Source: Siphonodentalium dalli (taxonomy: Eukaryota; Mollusca; Scaphopoda; Gadilida; Siphonodentaliidae). From it: a stretch of 64,000 bases of DNA. Below, piece by piece: positions 9,870 through 22,339 of the stretch. Position numbers and translations under genes: made by a program. The DNA is taken from contig CP136064.1 of NCBI GenBank assembly GCA_032622095.1, positions 136,853,954 through 136,917,953 on the forward strand. The letters run 5' to 3'. Numbering within the stretch: the first letter of the stretch is position 1; every line of letters begins with the position of its first letter. Below the pieces are notes generated by a model. The model did no database searches. It had not been told where the DNA came from and saw only the letters and a list, made by a program, of their open reading frames with translations.

Positions 9870-10726
9870 ATTCCAGTGATTTCTTGAGCGCACGTTCCTG
9901 TCCATTTTTTATTCCAGTATATTGATATCAAAGTTACTTCTATCGAAATCAACAATACTAATGTAGCACATAGATATCTAAATTTTATTGGTAACAAAAC
10001 TTCCAAAATGTGTATTATGTGTATTAGGGGCTCCATATGTTTTGTAGTTGTTTATTTACCAAAACCACATCCATGATATTTTGGCATACAGTAAGTCTGA
10101 CTCTTCGACAACATTCCACGTCATTTTGCTAAACATCCTTAGTGTGCAAGTCACACACACACACATTTTACATAAAACTGCACTGACGTACACAAATAAC
10201 CACGTATAACCTGATAATTATATAGAAAACGAGTTAAAGCTGAAGCCAGTTACTCATTTTCATGATATTTCCCATGTTCTTTTACATCGTTCATATAGTA
10301 CATTGGTCTATTTTGCACTCAACCCTGACTTAATTTATTTGTTTCATATTTGCTGATGAATATATTAGGATATGGCACCATACATGTCTGGATTTATAGG
10401 TGCTGTCTCCCTTTAATATTTTATTACCGTGATTTTTCTCCAGAACCATTTAATTGCAATGTGACCATTTCTTACTAGGAATACAAATGGATTGGCCGGT
10501 GTGTTAAGTCAGTTTGCTGCAGTGTAGTTAATTGCGAGCACAAATGTTCTTGCTTCGCGCGAGTGTAAGTGGAATATGAACTTTAGGGTTCGAGATAATT
10601 TGCGAATTGAACAAAGGATTCCACGACAAGTATGATAGAGCTGTTTTCCGAATAGTTTTCCAGAAGAGAGTTCAGAGTCGGGGAAACAGTAATTGTAATG
10701 TGTAGATGGATTAATAGATTTAACAG

Positions 10727-10764
<38 letters not shown>

Positions 10765-10920
10765 CCCTTTTTCGACTTTGACCTTATTTTGGCATTGAAA
10801 TTAGCCTTAGGGGTATGCCACTAACGGTATGTGCACGTGTACATACGCACAATGAATTTCGTGGTCATGGATGTTAATATTGATATTTGACATGTAGATG
10901 GGAACGAGTAATATTGGGGT

Positions 10921-10989
<69 letters not shown>

Positions 10990-11290
10990 AAGTATATGCT
11001 GTGCAGTATCACACTTCTACATGCAGTATAACTATTTCACAGCCTGATAGCTGAAGCCACCAGACCCGCTGTCGTGAAATCAAGTAAAAACGTATACTGA
11101 CTATCTATCGAAAAATGTTAGCTTTTATCCACGTTTGTTGTGCGGTTTCATCACATCATTCATCGAGGCATCACATTATTCTGTTTTGTCTAATTATAGC
11201 AACGTAATCTCATCGAGCGTGAGAAAGCATGTCTGTCAAAAATTATAATACGTCCAGAAATGTGCAATACTATACAAGTTTATATCTTCA
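9870..11290. repeat. Non-coding stretch with two (TA)n microsatellites
   Basis: TA runs lie at about 10729-10762 and 10926-10985 (the second interrupted by TACA). No upstream SLC6 exon (for example one coding for the conserved WRFPY segment) was found here, although one would be expected if the intron were short. Confidence 0.6.
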
Positions 11291-11292
11291 TA

Positions 11293-11326
11293 CCTGATAA
11301 AGGCTACTAGATAGCCGAAAGCTCGT
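11293..11326 (+). ncRNA. Hammerhead-like stem-loop motif (degenerate)
   Basis: CCTGATAAAGGCTACTAGAT followed by AGCCGAAAGC forms a GGCTA/TAGCC stem between CTGATAA and GAAA. This is the layout of a hammerhead core, except that the catalytic G of CUGANGA is A here. Probably the end of a Penelope-type or other repeat. It is 85 bp upstream of the SLC6 exon. Confidence 0.3.
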
Positions 11327-11410
11327 GTTTTTTAAAAACTCAAATGAGTCTTAAATGGTGGTACTTTATTTTATTCCCATTTATACAAGTTTATCTTCTC
11401 TTTATTCCAG

Positions 11411-11545
11411 GAGCCTTCTTGATACCATATTTCCTTATGATGGTCCTGCTTGGTATTCCATTATTTTTTATGGAGTTGGCACTAGGACAGTTCCACCGGG
11501 CCGGTCCCATTAACATATGGGCAAATATATGCCCTATGTTCACGG
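11411..11545 (+). CDS. Single exon of an SLC6-family Na+/Cl- neurotransmitter symporter
   Basis: A 135-bp exon bounded by a strong acceptor (pyrimidine-rich TTATCTTCTCTTTATTCCAG ending at 11410) and a consensus donor GTAAGC at 11546, phase 1 at both ends. It encodes [20 protein letters not shown] and [20 protein letters not shown], then PMFTG. This is TM2 and the start of the following loop, including the family-wide E-L-A-L-G-Q motif. SLC6 proteins cotransport monoamines, GABA, glycine or amino acids with Na+ and Cl-. FHR after LGQ is closest to monoamine-type members as I recall them, but the substrate cannot be decided from 45 residues. The frame is intact and the splice sites are good. 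Neighbouring exons (TM1, TM3) were not found in the window. Confidence 0.85.
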
Positions 11546-11799
11546 GTAAGCTCAAACGGAGAAAATTTACTTTATGCTACTGATAGGTATAAGAATTAAT
11601 TATAGGCTATCAGTTATTGATCAGAAAGGACCATACAATATCGACCCGCTAATTAAACTGTCTGTCCAAGCCGTGTCACTATAGGCAGCTGACCTAAGTT
11701 CCCCTTCAAACGGCTAATGTTGAATTAATTTCATGTTTGAATTTCACAGTCGGTGACGGTCAAATCACGACAAACGCTAAAGCGATGATATGTTCAATT

Positions 11800-11972
11800 A
11801 AAACATATATGGGTTACGGTCTATTCAACCAATATAATTTTTTTTTTGCATTACTCAAAACCAAATCCTATATAGTTGGAAATTTTATTAGACCAAATCA
11901 TATATCGTTGGAAATTTTATGTCTCCCCCCAGTTGGAACCCACAGGAACGCCCTTGTTGTCCCTGTGGAATA
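11800..11972 (-). repeat. Dispersed short repeat, copy A (inverted copy at 16065)
   Basis: Contains GCATTACTCAAAACCAAATC, CTATATAGTTGGAAATTTTA and CAGTTGGAACCC. The reverse complement of 16065-16215 carries the same blocks in the same order, so one family is present in opposite orientations 4 kb apart. Function unknown. Confidence 0.65.
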
Positions 11973-12162
11973 GTTTAATTCAGAGTCGTACTATAGTTTT
12001 CCCTCATACTCCCTTCTTAATATCAAAAGAAACAAAATAATGTGACGTACATCACGATGTAACTATATGTATTTCCCGTGCTTCAAAGTTTCGTACTGTA
12101 TGTAACTCATCCATTGATTAACATGGTAACGTCGACTGGATATAAATATATATATATATATA

Positions 12163-12771
12163 CTAGAAGGTGACCCGACTTCGTCCGGGCTTTGACCTTG
12201 AATTGACCATTTTGAAGGTCAAGGTCAGGTGGGGTAACGATTTGACCCGTCCAAAACACTGCCCGGACAAAAGTACCCGACAAAAGTACCCGTCGAAATC
12301 CATCCGGTTTTACCCGATTTGACCTCGAATTGATCATTTTGAAGGTCAAGGTCAGGTTGCGGTCACGACTCGACCCGTCCAATACACTAAGTGGACAAAA
12401 GTAACCCTACGTATCAAATTTCGTCGAAATCCCATCAAAATTGGCGATTTGACCTTGAATTGACCCGATTTCAAGGTCAAGGTCACGTCGCACGGGCAAA
12501 TGAATAGGCTTATGAGACTCCCGATACGAAAGTACCCCCACATACCAAGTTTCATCAAAATCCCGTGATATTCGGGCGTTTGACATTGAAATGACCCGAT
12601 TTCAAGGTCAAGGTCACGTCACACGGGAAAATTAATAGGCCTATGTCACTTCCCGGCCGAAAACACCCCCACATAGCAAGTTTCATCGAAATCGGCTCGG
12701 CCTTTTTCGAGTCCATTGGAAACAGACAGACAGACAGACAGACAGACAGATCTTCCAATATATATAATAGA
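12163..12771 (-). mobile_element. Non-autonomous Helitron-like repeat, inverted full copy
   Basis: Read on the minus strand it starts A|TCTATTATATATATTGGAAG, then (CTGT)n, and ends GCCCGGACGAAGTCGGGTC, ACCTT and CTAG|T, matching copy 1 at 7079-7734 in both termini and internal subunits. The A and T on the outer sides fit the A/T insertion rule of Helitrons. It contains repeated TCAAGGTCA words. No coding capacity. Confidence 0.75.
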
Positions 12772-13157
12772 TATATGTTTTTATATTGGTTGAACGTATA
12801 TTCTAGATTATACGTCATGTGCATGAATGCACACCCCCAATTCACCACCTGGAGTGATATCGTGACTGCGTTATTTATGTCATCAAAACCCATGAGTTTT
12901 ATGTGGAACAGACGGGCAACACTGTATATGAGCGCATCAAGATTCAATAAGATTCAATAAGATTTATTTCGTATTCAATATAATTATAATATAATTATTT
13001 ATATCAACAGGACCCCACAAAAAGTTTAACTTGCAAGGGCAGGGCCCTTATGCTTGTATAATGATACAGTGTTATGTGTACGTATATTGGGTGTATATAG
13101 TGCGGGTGCGTATTTACAATGTGTGTATTATTGTATAGAGTTGGGCAATAAGGGGTG

Positions 13158-13196
13158 GGGGCATGGGGGGGGGGGGGTCGGGGGGGGGGGGTCGGG
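13158..13196 (+). repeat. Poly-G rich low-complexity tract
   Basis: Runs of 10-13 G separated by TC within the 3' UTR of the minus-strand LINE. Similar G/C runs occur near 16096, 16454, 42318, 49946, 51892, 58530, 59427 and 59807, often at edges of repeats. Confidence 0.8.
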
Positions 13197-13663
13197 TTGT
13201 GAGATGGTGATTATAGTCATGTTTTGTAGTTGTTATGCTTTATCTGGTAGCCAATATGATTATCTTGATGTCTTTATGCTGAGACCTGCGCGATCGTCTT
13301 GCAATTTTCAATAATGTGGGGAATACCAGTATTTAACGTCATCAATGAAATATGGGTGTGAATACTGCTTGATTTGGTTGAGGAATTGGTTAGGGTTATA
13401 GACAAGTTGATTATTTTTGCACTGTTGTTGAGATGAGTGACAAATAGTAACACATGGAGGAAATGTGGCATAAATTTGGTTGGCCTGTTCCTCACCGGGA
13501 GAGCTGGCAAGTTGAGGGAGGATTATACTATGAGAATAAAGAGAAGTTCACCAAGTTCATTAATTTCTGCCCCCTCTTCTGGACAGTCTCTGCCGTAAGG
13601 GACTGCTGGCTGGTATTGCCTTAGTATATATAATAGGGGAGAGAATAGATACAAACTGGATTG

Positions 13664-15300
13664 TTATTTGATATTTGGGGTGTATTTATTAATGAAATGT
13701 GATTTTAGGTACTTATGATATTTGTCACTAGTTTCTACGCTAAGCTTACAATCACATGGGAGTTCATTCCATAGACATCTGGCTCTGGTTGATATGACAC
13801 TTCTTGCTTTTTTTGTTCTTCTGAATTCACAATACAGATTTGAATTTGCTTTGAACCGTGTATTGTGGTTATGGATATCATGTATATTAGTAAATATTGA
13901 AGACAGCGATTTGGGGAGTTTCTTTTGATGGAAATCATGTAAAATTTGTATTAGTTGCATGTTTCCAATGTCATTCAGCAATAGCAAATTGTGGTCCCTG
14001 CATATTTCTGGTATGCTTTTTTTGTATGATAGTGTGGCGATAGCTTTGTTTTGTATCTTTTCAAGATTTTCAAGGTTTTTCTTTGTTGTTGCACTCCATA
14101 TGGCATTACAATATGTGAGATGTGTGATAATCAGTACAGAATAGATTGTTTTCATTGTATCTCTGGGTATGAAGTCACTGATTTTTCTCATGACTCCTAA
14201 ATTTTTTGACAGTTTTTTAGTAATAGATTCCACTTGCATATTCCATGATAAATTTTCTTCAATATTAATTCCTAGGAATTTAGTGTTTTTAACTCTTTGT
14301 ATCTGATTTTCATTGATCTTGAGCTCGGGTAGGACAGTTATTTTTTTGCATAGATCTGTATTCGTAACTATCATGTAATAAGTTTTTTCTAGGTTTAGAG
14401 ATAGTTGATTAGCAAAAAACCATTTGCTCATTGTCGCCATTTCTTTGTTGACTACATCATATGCCTTATTTATATCTTTATTAGCGTAAAATGCATTTGT
14501 ATCATCAGCAAATAGTATTAGATTCAGGTCCTTACAAATATTTGGAAGATCGTTCATATATATCAGAAAGAGTAGAGGGCCAAGTATATATCCTTGTGGA
14601 ACTCCACATATTATATCTGTTTGTGAAGACAAGTGGCCTTCATATTGTACAGATTGTTTTCTATTAGTCAAATAGCTTTGGAACCAGTTCTGTGCAACCC
14701 CACGACATCCATAGTTTTCAAGTTTATTTAGCATTATATTATGATTTATTGTATCAAATGCCTTTGATAGATCAAGGAATACCCCAATGGTGTGTTCTCT
14801 ATTATCTAAGGCTTGGGTAATTTTCTCTAAGAGATCAGTTAGTGCCAGAATAGTTGAGTGATTCTTTCTGAAGCCATATTGACTTCTATATAGAATATTG
14901 TATTTGGTTAGGTATTTGTTCAGTCGGTTGTACATAATTTTTTCTAGGATTTTGGAAAATACAGGTAGCACAGACACTGGCCTATTGTTACTTAATGTGG
15001 TTGGGTCTTTAGCTTTGAAAATAGGTACAACTTTTGCTATCTTCGTGTGGTCTGGAAATATTCCATTAGCAAGAGAAAGATTGCATATATGTGTAATGGG
15101 TTTAATAATAAATTCGCTACAATGTTTCAATATTGAACACTTGAGATCATCAATACCGGCAGCCTTTTTTGCACTGATATTTTTGAGAATTTCTATGACT
15201 TCAAGTTCATCTGTTGGTTGGATAAAGAATGAAGAACACTTAGGTTGATTAAGGTAATCTGCTGGATTCTTGTTAGATTTAATTTTTGAAGCAAGTGTTG
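13664..15300 (-). CDS. Non-LTR reverse transcriptase, long open frame (5' partial)
   Basis: The frame is open for more than 500 codons. From the 5' side it shows SAKKAAGIDDLKCSILKHC (pre-RT GxDG-like), NNRPVSVLPVFSKILEKI, QYGFRKNHSTILAL, GVFLDLSKAFDTINH, CGVPQGYILGPLLFLIY, ILFADDTNAFY (active-site FADD), LNLEKTYYMIV, VKNTKFLGINIEENLSW and LTYCNAIWSA, and ends near 13664 with SLSSIF...RARCLWNELPC. These are RT motifs 1-7 and the thumb of CR1/Jockey-group elements. Upstream, near 15362, a frameshift separates the RT from NPWITAGILNSIRR. The active-site residues are intact, so this is the least decayed LINE in the window, but endonuclease and ORF1 are absent, so it is dead on arrival. Confidence 0.85.
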
Positions 15301-15690
15301 GTCCAATATTGGTGAAGAATTCATTGAATTTGGTAGCAATTTCCTCTTTGTTATTAATTATTTATTTTCATAAAAGAACTCTGTTACATTTTTGCTTCCC
15401 TTTTTCTTGTTGAGAATGTTTTTAATAAGTTTCCATGTGCCATTGATATTTCCTTCATATTGTTGGAATTTCCTATGATAATAGTGTTGTTTAGCAGTAC
15501 GGATAATTGAATTTAGTCTATTCCTATACTTCTTGTATCGATCATTATTATAGTATGTTCTGTTCTTAATGAATATTTTATATAGTTTATTCTTTCTTCT
15601 AATGGAATTCAGTATACCTGCTGTTATCCATGGATTGCAATGATTAGAAGGTTTGATTTTCTTTCTGATGTTTGGAAAATTATTATTGTA

Positions 15691-16060
15691 AATGTTTGTT
15701 AATGAGAATACACCGCCAACAAATCAGACAACCAGAGCTGAGGCAAATTGACCTCCGCGAGCAATTTGAAGTTTGTGGTGGTTGCTCGTTCAGAGTGTTA
15801 CAAAATGCTATCGATGGACCCATTGAAAAGAATACAGACGGAAACAATGTTTATAAAAAAACTTCGTCCGAAACTAAATGCAGGAAAAACTTAAAACCAT
15901 CACTGGAATAAATATCCAGGGAAGTGACGTCACAATCAAACCAAAATTCGGAAGTGACGTTAATGTTCATTACACATTATGATTATGTAACTGAAGATCA
16001 GCCTTGTTAGAATATAATTATATTTTTCTAAGCTATGCGTTCAATTCATTCTTCGGCCGT
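15691..16060. other. Unassigned stretch; short unrecognised ORF
   Basis: An open frame at 15715-15911 encodes QIRQPELRQIDLREQFEVC and GGCSFRVLQNAIDGP. It matches no family I recognise and has no clear splice acceptor. A palindromic TGACGTCA lies at about 15925. Nothing else is supported. Confidence 0.3.
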
Positions 16061-16064
16061 GTGG

Positions 16065-16215
16065 CACCAGCGACGTTCCTGGGGGTTCCAACTGGGGGGG
16101 GGGGGGAGAGACATAAAATTGCCAACTATATATGATTTGGTCTAATAAAATTTCCAACTATATAGGATTTGGTTTTGAGTAATGCAAAATTCCAATACTG
16201 GCTTTATAATGGCTT
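16065..16215 (+). repeat. Dispersed short repeat, copy B
   Basis: Inverted partner of 11800-11972. It shares GGTTCCAACTG, the CCAACTATAT/GATTTGG doublet and TTGAGTAATGCAAAATTCC. A G run (about 16096-16107) replaces the C run of copy A. Confidence 0.65.
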
Positions 16216-16429
16216 TTTACGAGTATGGACTGTGTAAATAAAGACACCAGTAACAAGAATGACATATAGCATTGACCCATGTTGTATGCATTGATTACAC
16301 TGTGAATCCATTCAATTATACATGCTATTAATCAGAATATGATTGAGCAACGAATATGAGTTTAATATATGTATTCAAATTCCAAGGAGTCACAAGTTAT
16401 AACTCATACAATGATAATAAGTATGCATG

Positions 16430-16990
16430 ATGAATGAATTGTTATTAGTAGCAGTGGGGGGGGGGGGGTCGAAATTTTTTTTCAGGGACGTATGACATTT
16501 TTTCCGTTTCGATCATTTTTTGTACCCACCCCCACCGCCAAATTTTTTTCCGTTTTCGGCAGTTTTTTCCGACCATTTTTTGACACCCACTCCCCTTTTA
16601 ACACTAAAGCAGAGATTTGCGGGGAAAAATTCACTGTAAACAGCTGTATATGAATTTCTGTGCATACTATTTATCATGGATGTTAACATGGACATGTAAA
16701 TAGGAATGAGTCATTTTGAGGTCATTCGACCAAAACAACATGGCTGCCAGCGGCCATCTTGGATTTCAAAATTTGCAACAAAATACAACACGATAACTGC
16801 CTCAGTCAGTTTACAGTTAGAATTACATTATTTCTCTCATTCAAAGTGGTCTTGAATCCCAACTCATTGCCAAAACACTAAAAAACAAGCAGGAAGTTGT
16901 TTTTTTAGTTGCGGAAAAAATTGCTTGTTGGTGGCTTTGACCACCCACCCACCCCGGCATACGTGCCGGAATTGTTTTTTTCACCCCCCT
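16430..16990 (+). repeat. Dispersed ~560-bp repeat, copy 1 (inverted copy at 59340-60010)
   Basis: Shares long blocks with the reverse complement of the 59.3-60.0 kb region: TTTTTTGTACCCACC, GTAAACAGCTGTATA, ATGGATGTTAACATGGACAT, GGCTGCCAGCGGCCATCTTG, ACTCATTGCCAAAACACTAA and GTGGCTTTGACCACCCACCC. Ends in G/C-rich runs on both sides. No coding potential. Confidence 0.75.
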
Positions 16991-16993
16991 TGT

Positions 16994-18441
16994 TAGTAGA
17001 GGCTAGCTCTTATGTACTCCCGTGTGCACTTTGTGAAGAAATATAGCGACTATACCAATGACGTTGCTTGATATCTCAGGCACCAGAAAACAAATATTAG
17101 ACACCTTGGGGTCGCGACTGGGTGCATTTATGACGTCATCAAGATGGCCGTCATACACAATTTCACAGTATGCACTGAGTTAGTTTGATTAATATCTACT
17201 TGTGAATTTAATATAGAAATTTGATTATCTCACCACTCACGTGAAACTAATACACCATACTTCCATTTGACAGAAAAGGTGGCCACCATAAACCAAGATG
17301 GCCGCCAAAATGGCGACCGAAATTCGGAAAAATTGATGATTTTTCACACTTTCCTCTTGAATCATTAACCGATGTTTGAAATTTGTAACGAATAAAGACC
17401 TAAATTTGAATAAATTCTAGTATCCAACCATTTCTACAACATAATATGTCATATTTCGGATCTCATTCCTGTCAGCTATCTTTAAAATGTGAATTAAAAA
17501 ACGTGCTATGAAAGTTAACCAAAATTCAATTATGTGATTCTAGCCAAGAGTTGAACAGAAAATAACTGAATTTGATGAAGATAATGTAAAAATGTTTTAA
17601 ATATGTAAATTGCCATATATTTACACTGAAAATAGTGCATTTTCGTTTAAGATGGCGGCCAAGATGGCTGCCAAAATGGAGAAATCACCAAAATCTGTCC
17701 AATTTTTATTGATATCACACATGTGTTGGGGAAAAGTAAATATATGTGAATATGTTCTACTTTTTCGCGGAAATCCATGGACTTATGGAATAATTTGTAA
17801 ATTTTGTTAACCATATAGCTGCTTATACCCGAGAATTCAAAACAGAATTATACCACGAAAATTAAGTCAAATCATCTTCATGGCAGCCATACAAAATTGC
17901 AGAATGGGCACTAAGCGAGGAAGAAAATTTAACACAGAAATTGAAAAATATTTCTACGGCAATGATAAAATTGCGCCAAGCTTCATTTTGAAAGAACAAG
18001 ATTGATAAAAAACCAAGATGGCTGTCGAAATGGCGACCGAAATATAGAAACGTGTTGAATTGTTACACATGCCCCTTACATCATTTTCGGTTATTTGTAA
18101 ACTGTGGCGAGTAGGACTTTCTTTGTTTTTATCAGTTATGACACCAAGTACTTCGGATAACACATTATGCTGTAATTTGTTTCTAATTGTTGTCCATTTA
18201 AATGCGCTTTGTAATTTCACAAATAAACTTGTTTCTCGAGGTTCTACATACACATTGGACAGAATTAGGCATAATAAAATAAACAAAAGTGTACACAGTT
18301 TTAAATATCGTTAGTGTCATTCAATTACACTCGACATTGATCTATTTGACCCAAGATGGTCGCCAGAATGGCCGCCAAATTTCGCAGTTATAAAATGTGA
18401 CAAATGTTTATGTTCTCAAACGGCATTTAGCAAAGGAGGTG
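16994..18441 (+). repeat. Left arm of the large inverted repeat
   Basis: Contains subunits marked by AAGATGGCCGCCAAAATGG (17297), AAGATGGCGGCCAAGATGG (17650), CAAGATGGCTGTCGAAATGG (18013) and AAGATGGTCGCCAGAATGG (18354). Clearly alignable by eye with the reverse complement of 27880-29300. It stops at the DNA transposon boundary and probably resumes past 25037, where TTTATAATCGAGAATAT resembles the arm word TTATACCCGAGAATTC. Confidence 0.7.
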
Positions 18442-18590
18442 TAGTCATTCAGCCAACCCACCTGGTCGGTACCAAATCGGCGGGCAAATTGCCACTAGTG
18501 TATTCCTGTAGTGGTTATATAAATAAAACTAAATAGCCATGATAGCAAGTTCATAATGGTAGTTTTAGCCGAAAAATTAAGAATTAGTTT
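18442..18590 (+). repeat. Left TIR of the Academ-like transposon
   Basis: Starts TAGTCATTCAGCCAA. Pairs with 24880-25034. Shared inner words include CGGTACCAAA, ATGATAGCAA and GGTAGTTTT. Confidence 0.65.
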
Positions 18591-21500
18591 TTTGAAAAAA
18601 TGCGTGTTCTAACTTTTCTTTATATCTGATTTTGTCTTCCATACGCGAAAAATGTGAAGGTCGTTGTTTGTTATTATGCCGATCATTTCAATTTACGCTC
18701 ACAACTTCTGAAAGACTATGATTACACCACAAATGACATCCTAAATCAATTATGTGTGCCATATTTGAACATTTATAAAAGAATTACACTGTCACTCACC
18801 TGAAAATGACAATTATATGAAATTTATTGCCCTGAAAAATATCGACTTGACGAAACGTCGGAGACACCGCACGTCGCTTGGTTCTAGAAAAGTACGGAAA
18901 GCGGGAGTGACATAGATTCGAACGTTTCACTATGGAAGAAGGCGATGAATTTCGACCTGACAATACCAAAACTACTAACAGAAAACGCAATCTTGATGAT
19001 GAACTACCTGAAAAGATAACCAACTTAGAAGACGGATGTGTGATACATTTCCCAATGTATGATTCCGAGTCCAAACTTAGTACGCTGAAGACTTGATGTC
19101 ATGGGATTCACTTATCGAGGCTGCCAAAGTGAGATCCTATGCGCCGCTTTTAGAGATAGAAAAGACTCTGAATGTTGGAGAAATTCCGAACCTCTCTTAT
19201 CATAGACAATGTCGATCGCGTTTCACAATGAAGCGTGATCTTGCTAACATTCAGGAGAGAAAATCACAGAAGACAAGCGAAGATGACTGCAGCCAAACAT
19301 ATATGCGCGAACCATCAACTCGCGACCCATCCCAATCGAAGTCGCGAATATATAAAAGATAATGCATCATATGCCAGAGAGACAAGTTCCTGAAACTTGC
19401 AAAGACGAGGGATGGGCTTATCCAATGTATATATATGAGATCTGACGTAACACTGAGAGAAGCTGCACAGTCACAGAATGACATGAGGATCATGGCCTTG
19501 CTTTCTCGTGACCTCGTCGCAGCCGAAGGGTGCTACCACCGTTCGTGTTATCGTGGTTATACTCGTTCTGATGACAACAAATCCAGCGGTACTTCCGACT
19601 CACATAATACTGACGATCGGTATTTTTATATTGAGAAACACTGCAAATCTATTTTGTATGACTTCATTCAGCATGATGTTTTTGAGAAACCTCGGGTTAT
19701 GAAAATGACACAACTCGCGGACTCCTTAACACGGAACATGTTAAAAGCGGGAGTAGTTGAGATGCGACCAGCTACTAGAAAACACCTTCGCCGAAATTTG
19801 GAATCAGAGTTTGGAAGCAAACTTAATATCTTTCCTGATAACAATGGAAAACTTCTAGTTGTTCCAGCTTGTTTAACTGTTTCTGACTTAGCGAGGGACA
19901 TCCAGTCACTGAACGATGAACTTATTTCTTTAAGAAATAGTAAGCCTGAAGATGTCACAGTTCGAAATGCCGCCGCAATTCTCCGTGCAGACATATTGGA
20001 CCGGGGGCCAACTACAACGTGGCCATTATCACCAGATGCAATCGACGAACTTAAACACATCCCATCATTATTGAGAACCTTCTTCAATACTCTGTTGAGT
20101 GCTGAATACTCAGCTAAAGATCATCCAGATAGGGTTAAAAGACTCACCGAATAATTTTCCCAAGATGTTATCCATGGTGTGAGTCGGGGACAACAAAAGA
20201 CATTCAAACATGTGGTGCTCCCCATGGCAGTGAAAACGCTCACTGAAAACACGGAACTGATTACAGCATTGAATAGGCTCGGTCATGCTTCATCATATGA
20301 TATCTTAGAAGAGAATGAAACCGCTCTATGTCTACGGAAACTAAGAGCTTCGCCCGACGGCAAAACAGTTTTGCCAAAGACAGTGATGCCCGGAGTATTC
20401 ACATCTCTCGCGTGGGATAACATCGACATTTTAGAGGAGACAGCAACGGGTGGGGGAACCAGTCATCGCGTTAATGGGATAATAATCCAGCCTAGAGTCT
20501 TTGGACCCTTTCGTGAGATTAAAGAACCTGAAATGAAGAGGGATAAGAGGCGGAGCATAACCCCACAATCTAACAAGCTCCCCGTCTACAATGCCGGTAA
20601 ACGAACTGGGCCAAGCAAAAGTGTGATCAGTGAACCCGACACGAAGACACATACGGACCAAGCTTTTAGAAAAACAATGTTGTGGGCCATATCGCGCATT
20701 ATTCATCACGATCGGCAACTACAAACGGTTCCCGGTTGGACAGGTTTTAACATTCGCATGCATAAGGGTGTTACTGTTGTTCGTGACAATGTTGGATATC
20801 TCCCAACAATAAGTGCACCTGCAACTGATATGTCCACATGTTCTGAAATTTTGAAGCAAGCTGTTTCCATTAAGACATCACTGGGCCTTGACTCTGTTGT
20901 TGCGAAGGTTGCTGAAGTTAAGTGGAAGAACAAGCAATTATACATGGATGTTGTTCTCAGATTAGGAGCCTTCCACACAATCTGTAATTTTCTTAGCATC
21001 CTGGGTCGGCGGTTCGAAGATGCAGGCTTGAGAGACCTTTGTATTGAGTCCGGTATTGTTGCAGATGGATCGATATCTACGGCCATGGAAGGGCGACAGT
21101 ATAACCGCGGTGTTCGAATTCATAAGTATATATATGAAGCTCTTTTCAGACTGGCATGGGAAAAGTTTATGCAATGGATTGATCAGAAGACCATGGAAGA
21201 CATCAACACTCTATTCATCCTCATCGACGAAACTCACAGTGACCCAGATGCTAATATCAAGGACATTCTTAACAATGATTTGTTTAAGAAAATCATTTGT
21301 GTATTTAGCCAATACCTGGCTTATCTGAAACAATCCAACGGGCCAATATCTGCTATTTGGATGTCGTATATGGACATGGTCGGCGGTATCTTACTGGGAT
21401 TAATCCGCGCATCCAGAGAAGGAGACTGGAATTTGTACCTGTCTGCTACACGAGCCATGATACCGTGGTGCCATGCATACGACAAGACCAACTACGCCAG

Positions 21501-22339
21501 ATACCTTCCAGTCTATTATTCCGATATGTTAGCCCTGCCAACAACAAACCCAGATGTGTATGAAGATTTTGTTAGAGGAGGTTTCGCAGTCCAGATTGGT
21601 GCTGACAATCCGTTCGGTAAGATACCAGTCGACCAAACAACAGAGGAAACCGTTAATAAGGATACAAAATCACCAGGAGGTATTGTCAGATTCAGCCTAA
21701 AAGAGAGTGCTGCCTCGAGGTACTATCTTACCGCGGAGTATCGATCTCTGTTTTTGAGACAATTTCGGAAAATGGTCGGCTTTATGAAGAATGGATATAA
21801 TCACTCTGAATTGTCAGCACCAATAATTGCCAAGGATGAGAAGGCAGTGGACGCAGTTATTGGTGTACTCAAAAGCTGGACGAACCCGTTTGATGGACAT
21901 AGTGATCTTGTGGGAATCTCAACAGCAATAGCGGTGAATGGAGCGATCTCTACTGACCTGCAACGTGCATTAACCGTTGGTGAGAAAGCATATAGTGGGT
22001 TCAAAGAAAGACTAGAAGCTGATCCAGAAAAGACATTTCACGACAAACTTCCACGCAATCGACTCAAAACTTTCACTGATATGAAAAAGAAGAAGAAAAT
22101 AACGAGTGCTCAAGGGAGGGAGATAATACTAAAGACAGATCGTAATTTGTTTACTCAAATGATCTTGGTCGCGAAAACAAGGAAGGACCTGCAGTTGCGT
22201 GACATTTTTGTTCATCCTCTGGGACCACTTCCGTGGTCTCTTGCTCTTCCGGATGGGTCCTTGAGAAAAACTAATAAATCGTCTCCAGCTGCCGCTCTCC
22301 AAAAGGATGTGGAAGTTGCGGAAACGATTCCTCCTTCGT

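Larger units (their letters stand above)
12940..15690 (-). mobile_element. 5'-truncated non-LTR retrotransposon with microsatellite-like 3' tail
   Basis: The minus-strand element runs from a 5' truncation near 15690 through RT coding (13664 to about 15660), a 3' UTR containing long G runs on the plus strand (13160-13195), to a tail of repeated TTGAATCTTA units at 12941-12966. Short tandem tails instead of poly(A) are usual for CR1/L2-like elements. No target duplication was identified. Confidence 0.7.

Noticed and set aside
15672-15911. Possible small exon or gene (FEVCGGCSFRVLQNAIDGP)
   Set aside because: No recognised family, no acceptor or donor with supporting context, and it overlaps the truncation point of the LINE.
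15924-15931. TGACGTCA palindrome as a CRE/ATF promoter element
   Set aside because: An isolated 8-mer without a transcription unit or other promoter features; chance occurrence in 64 kb is likely.
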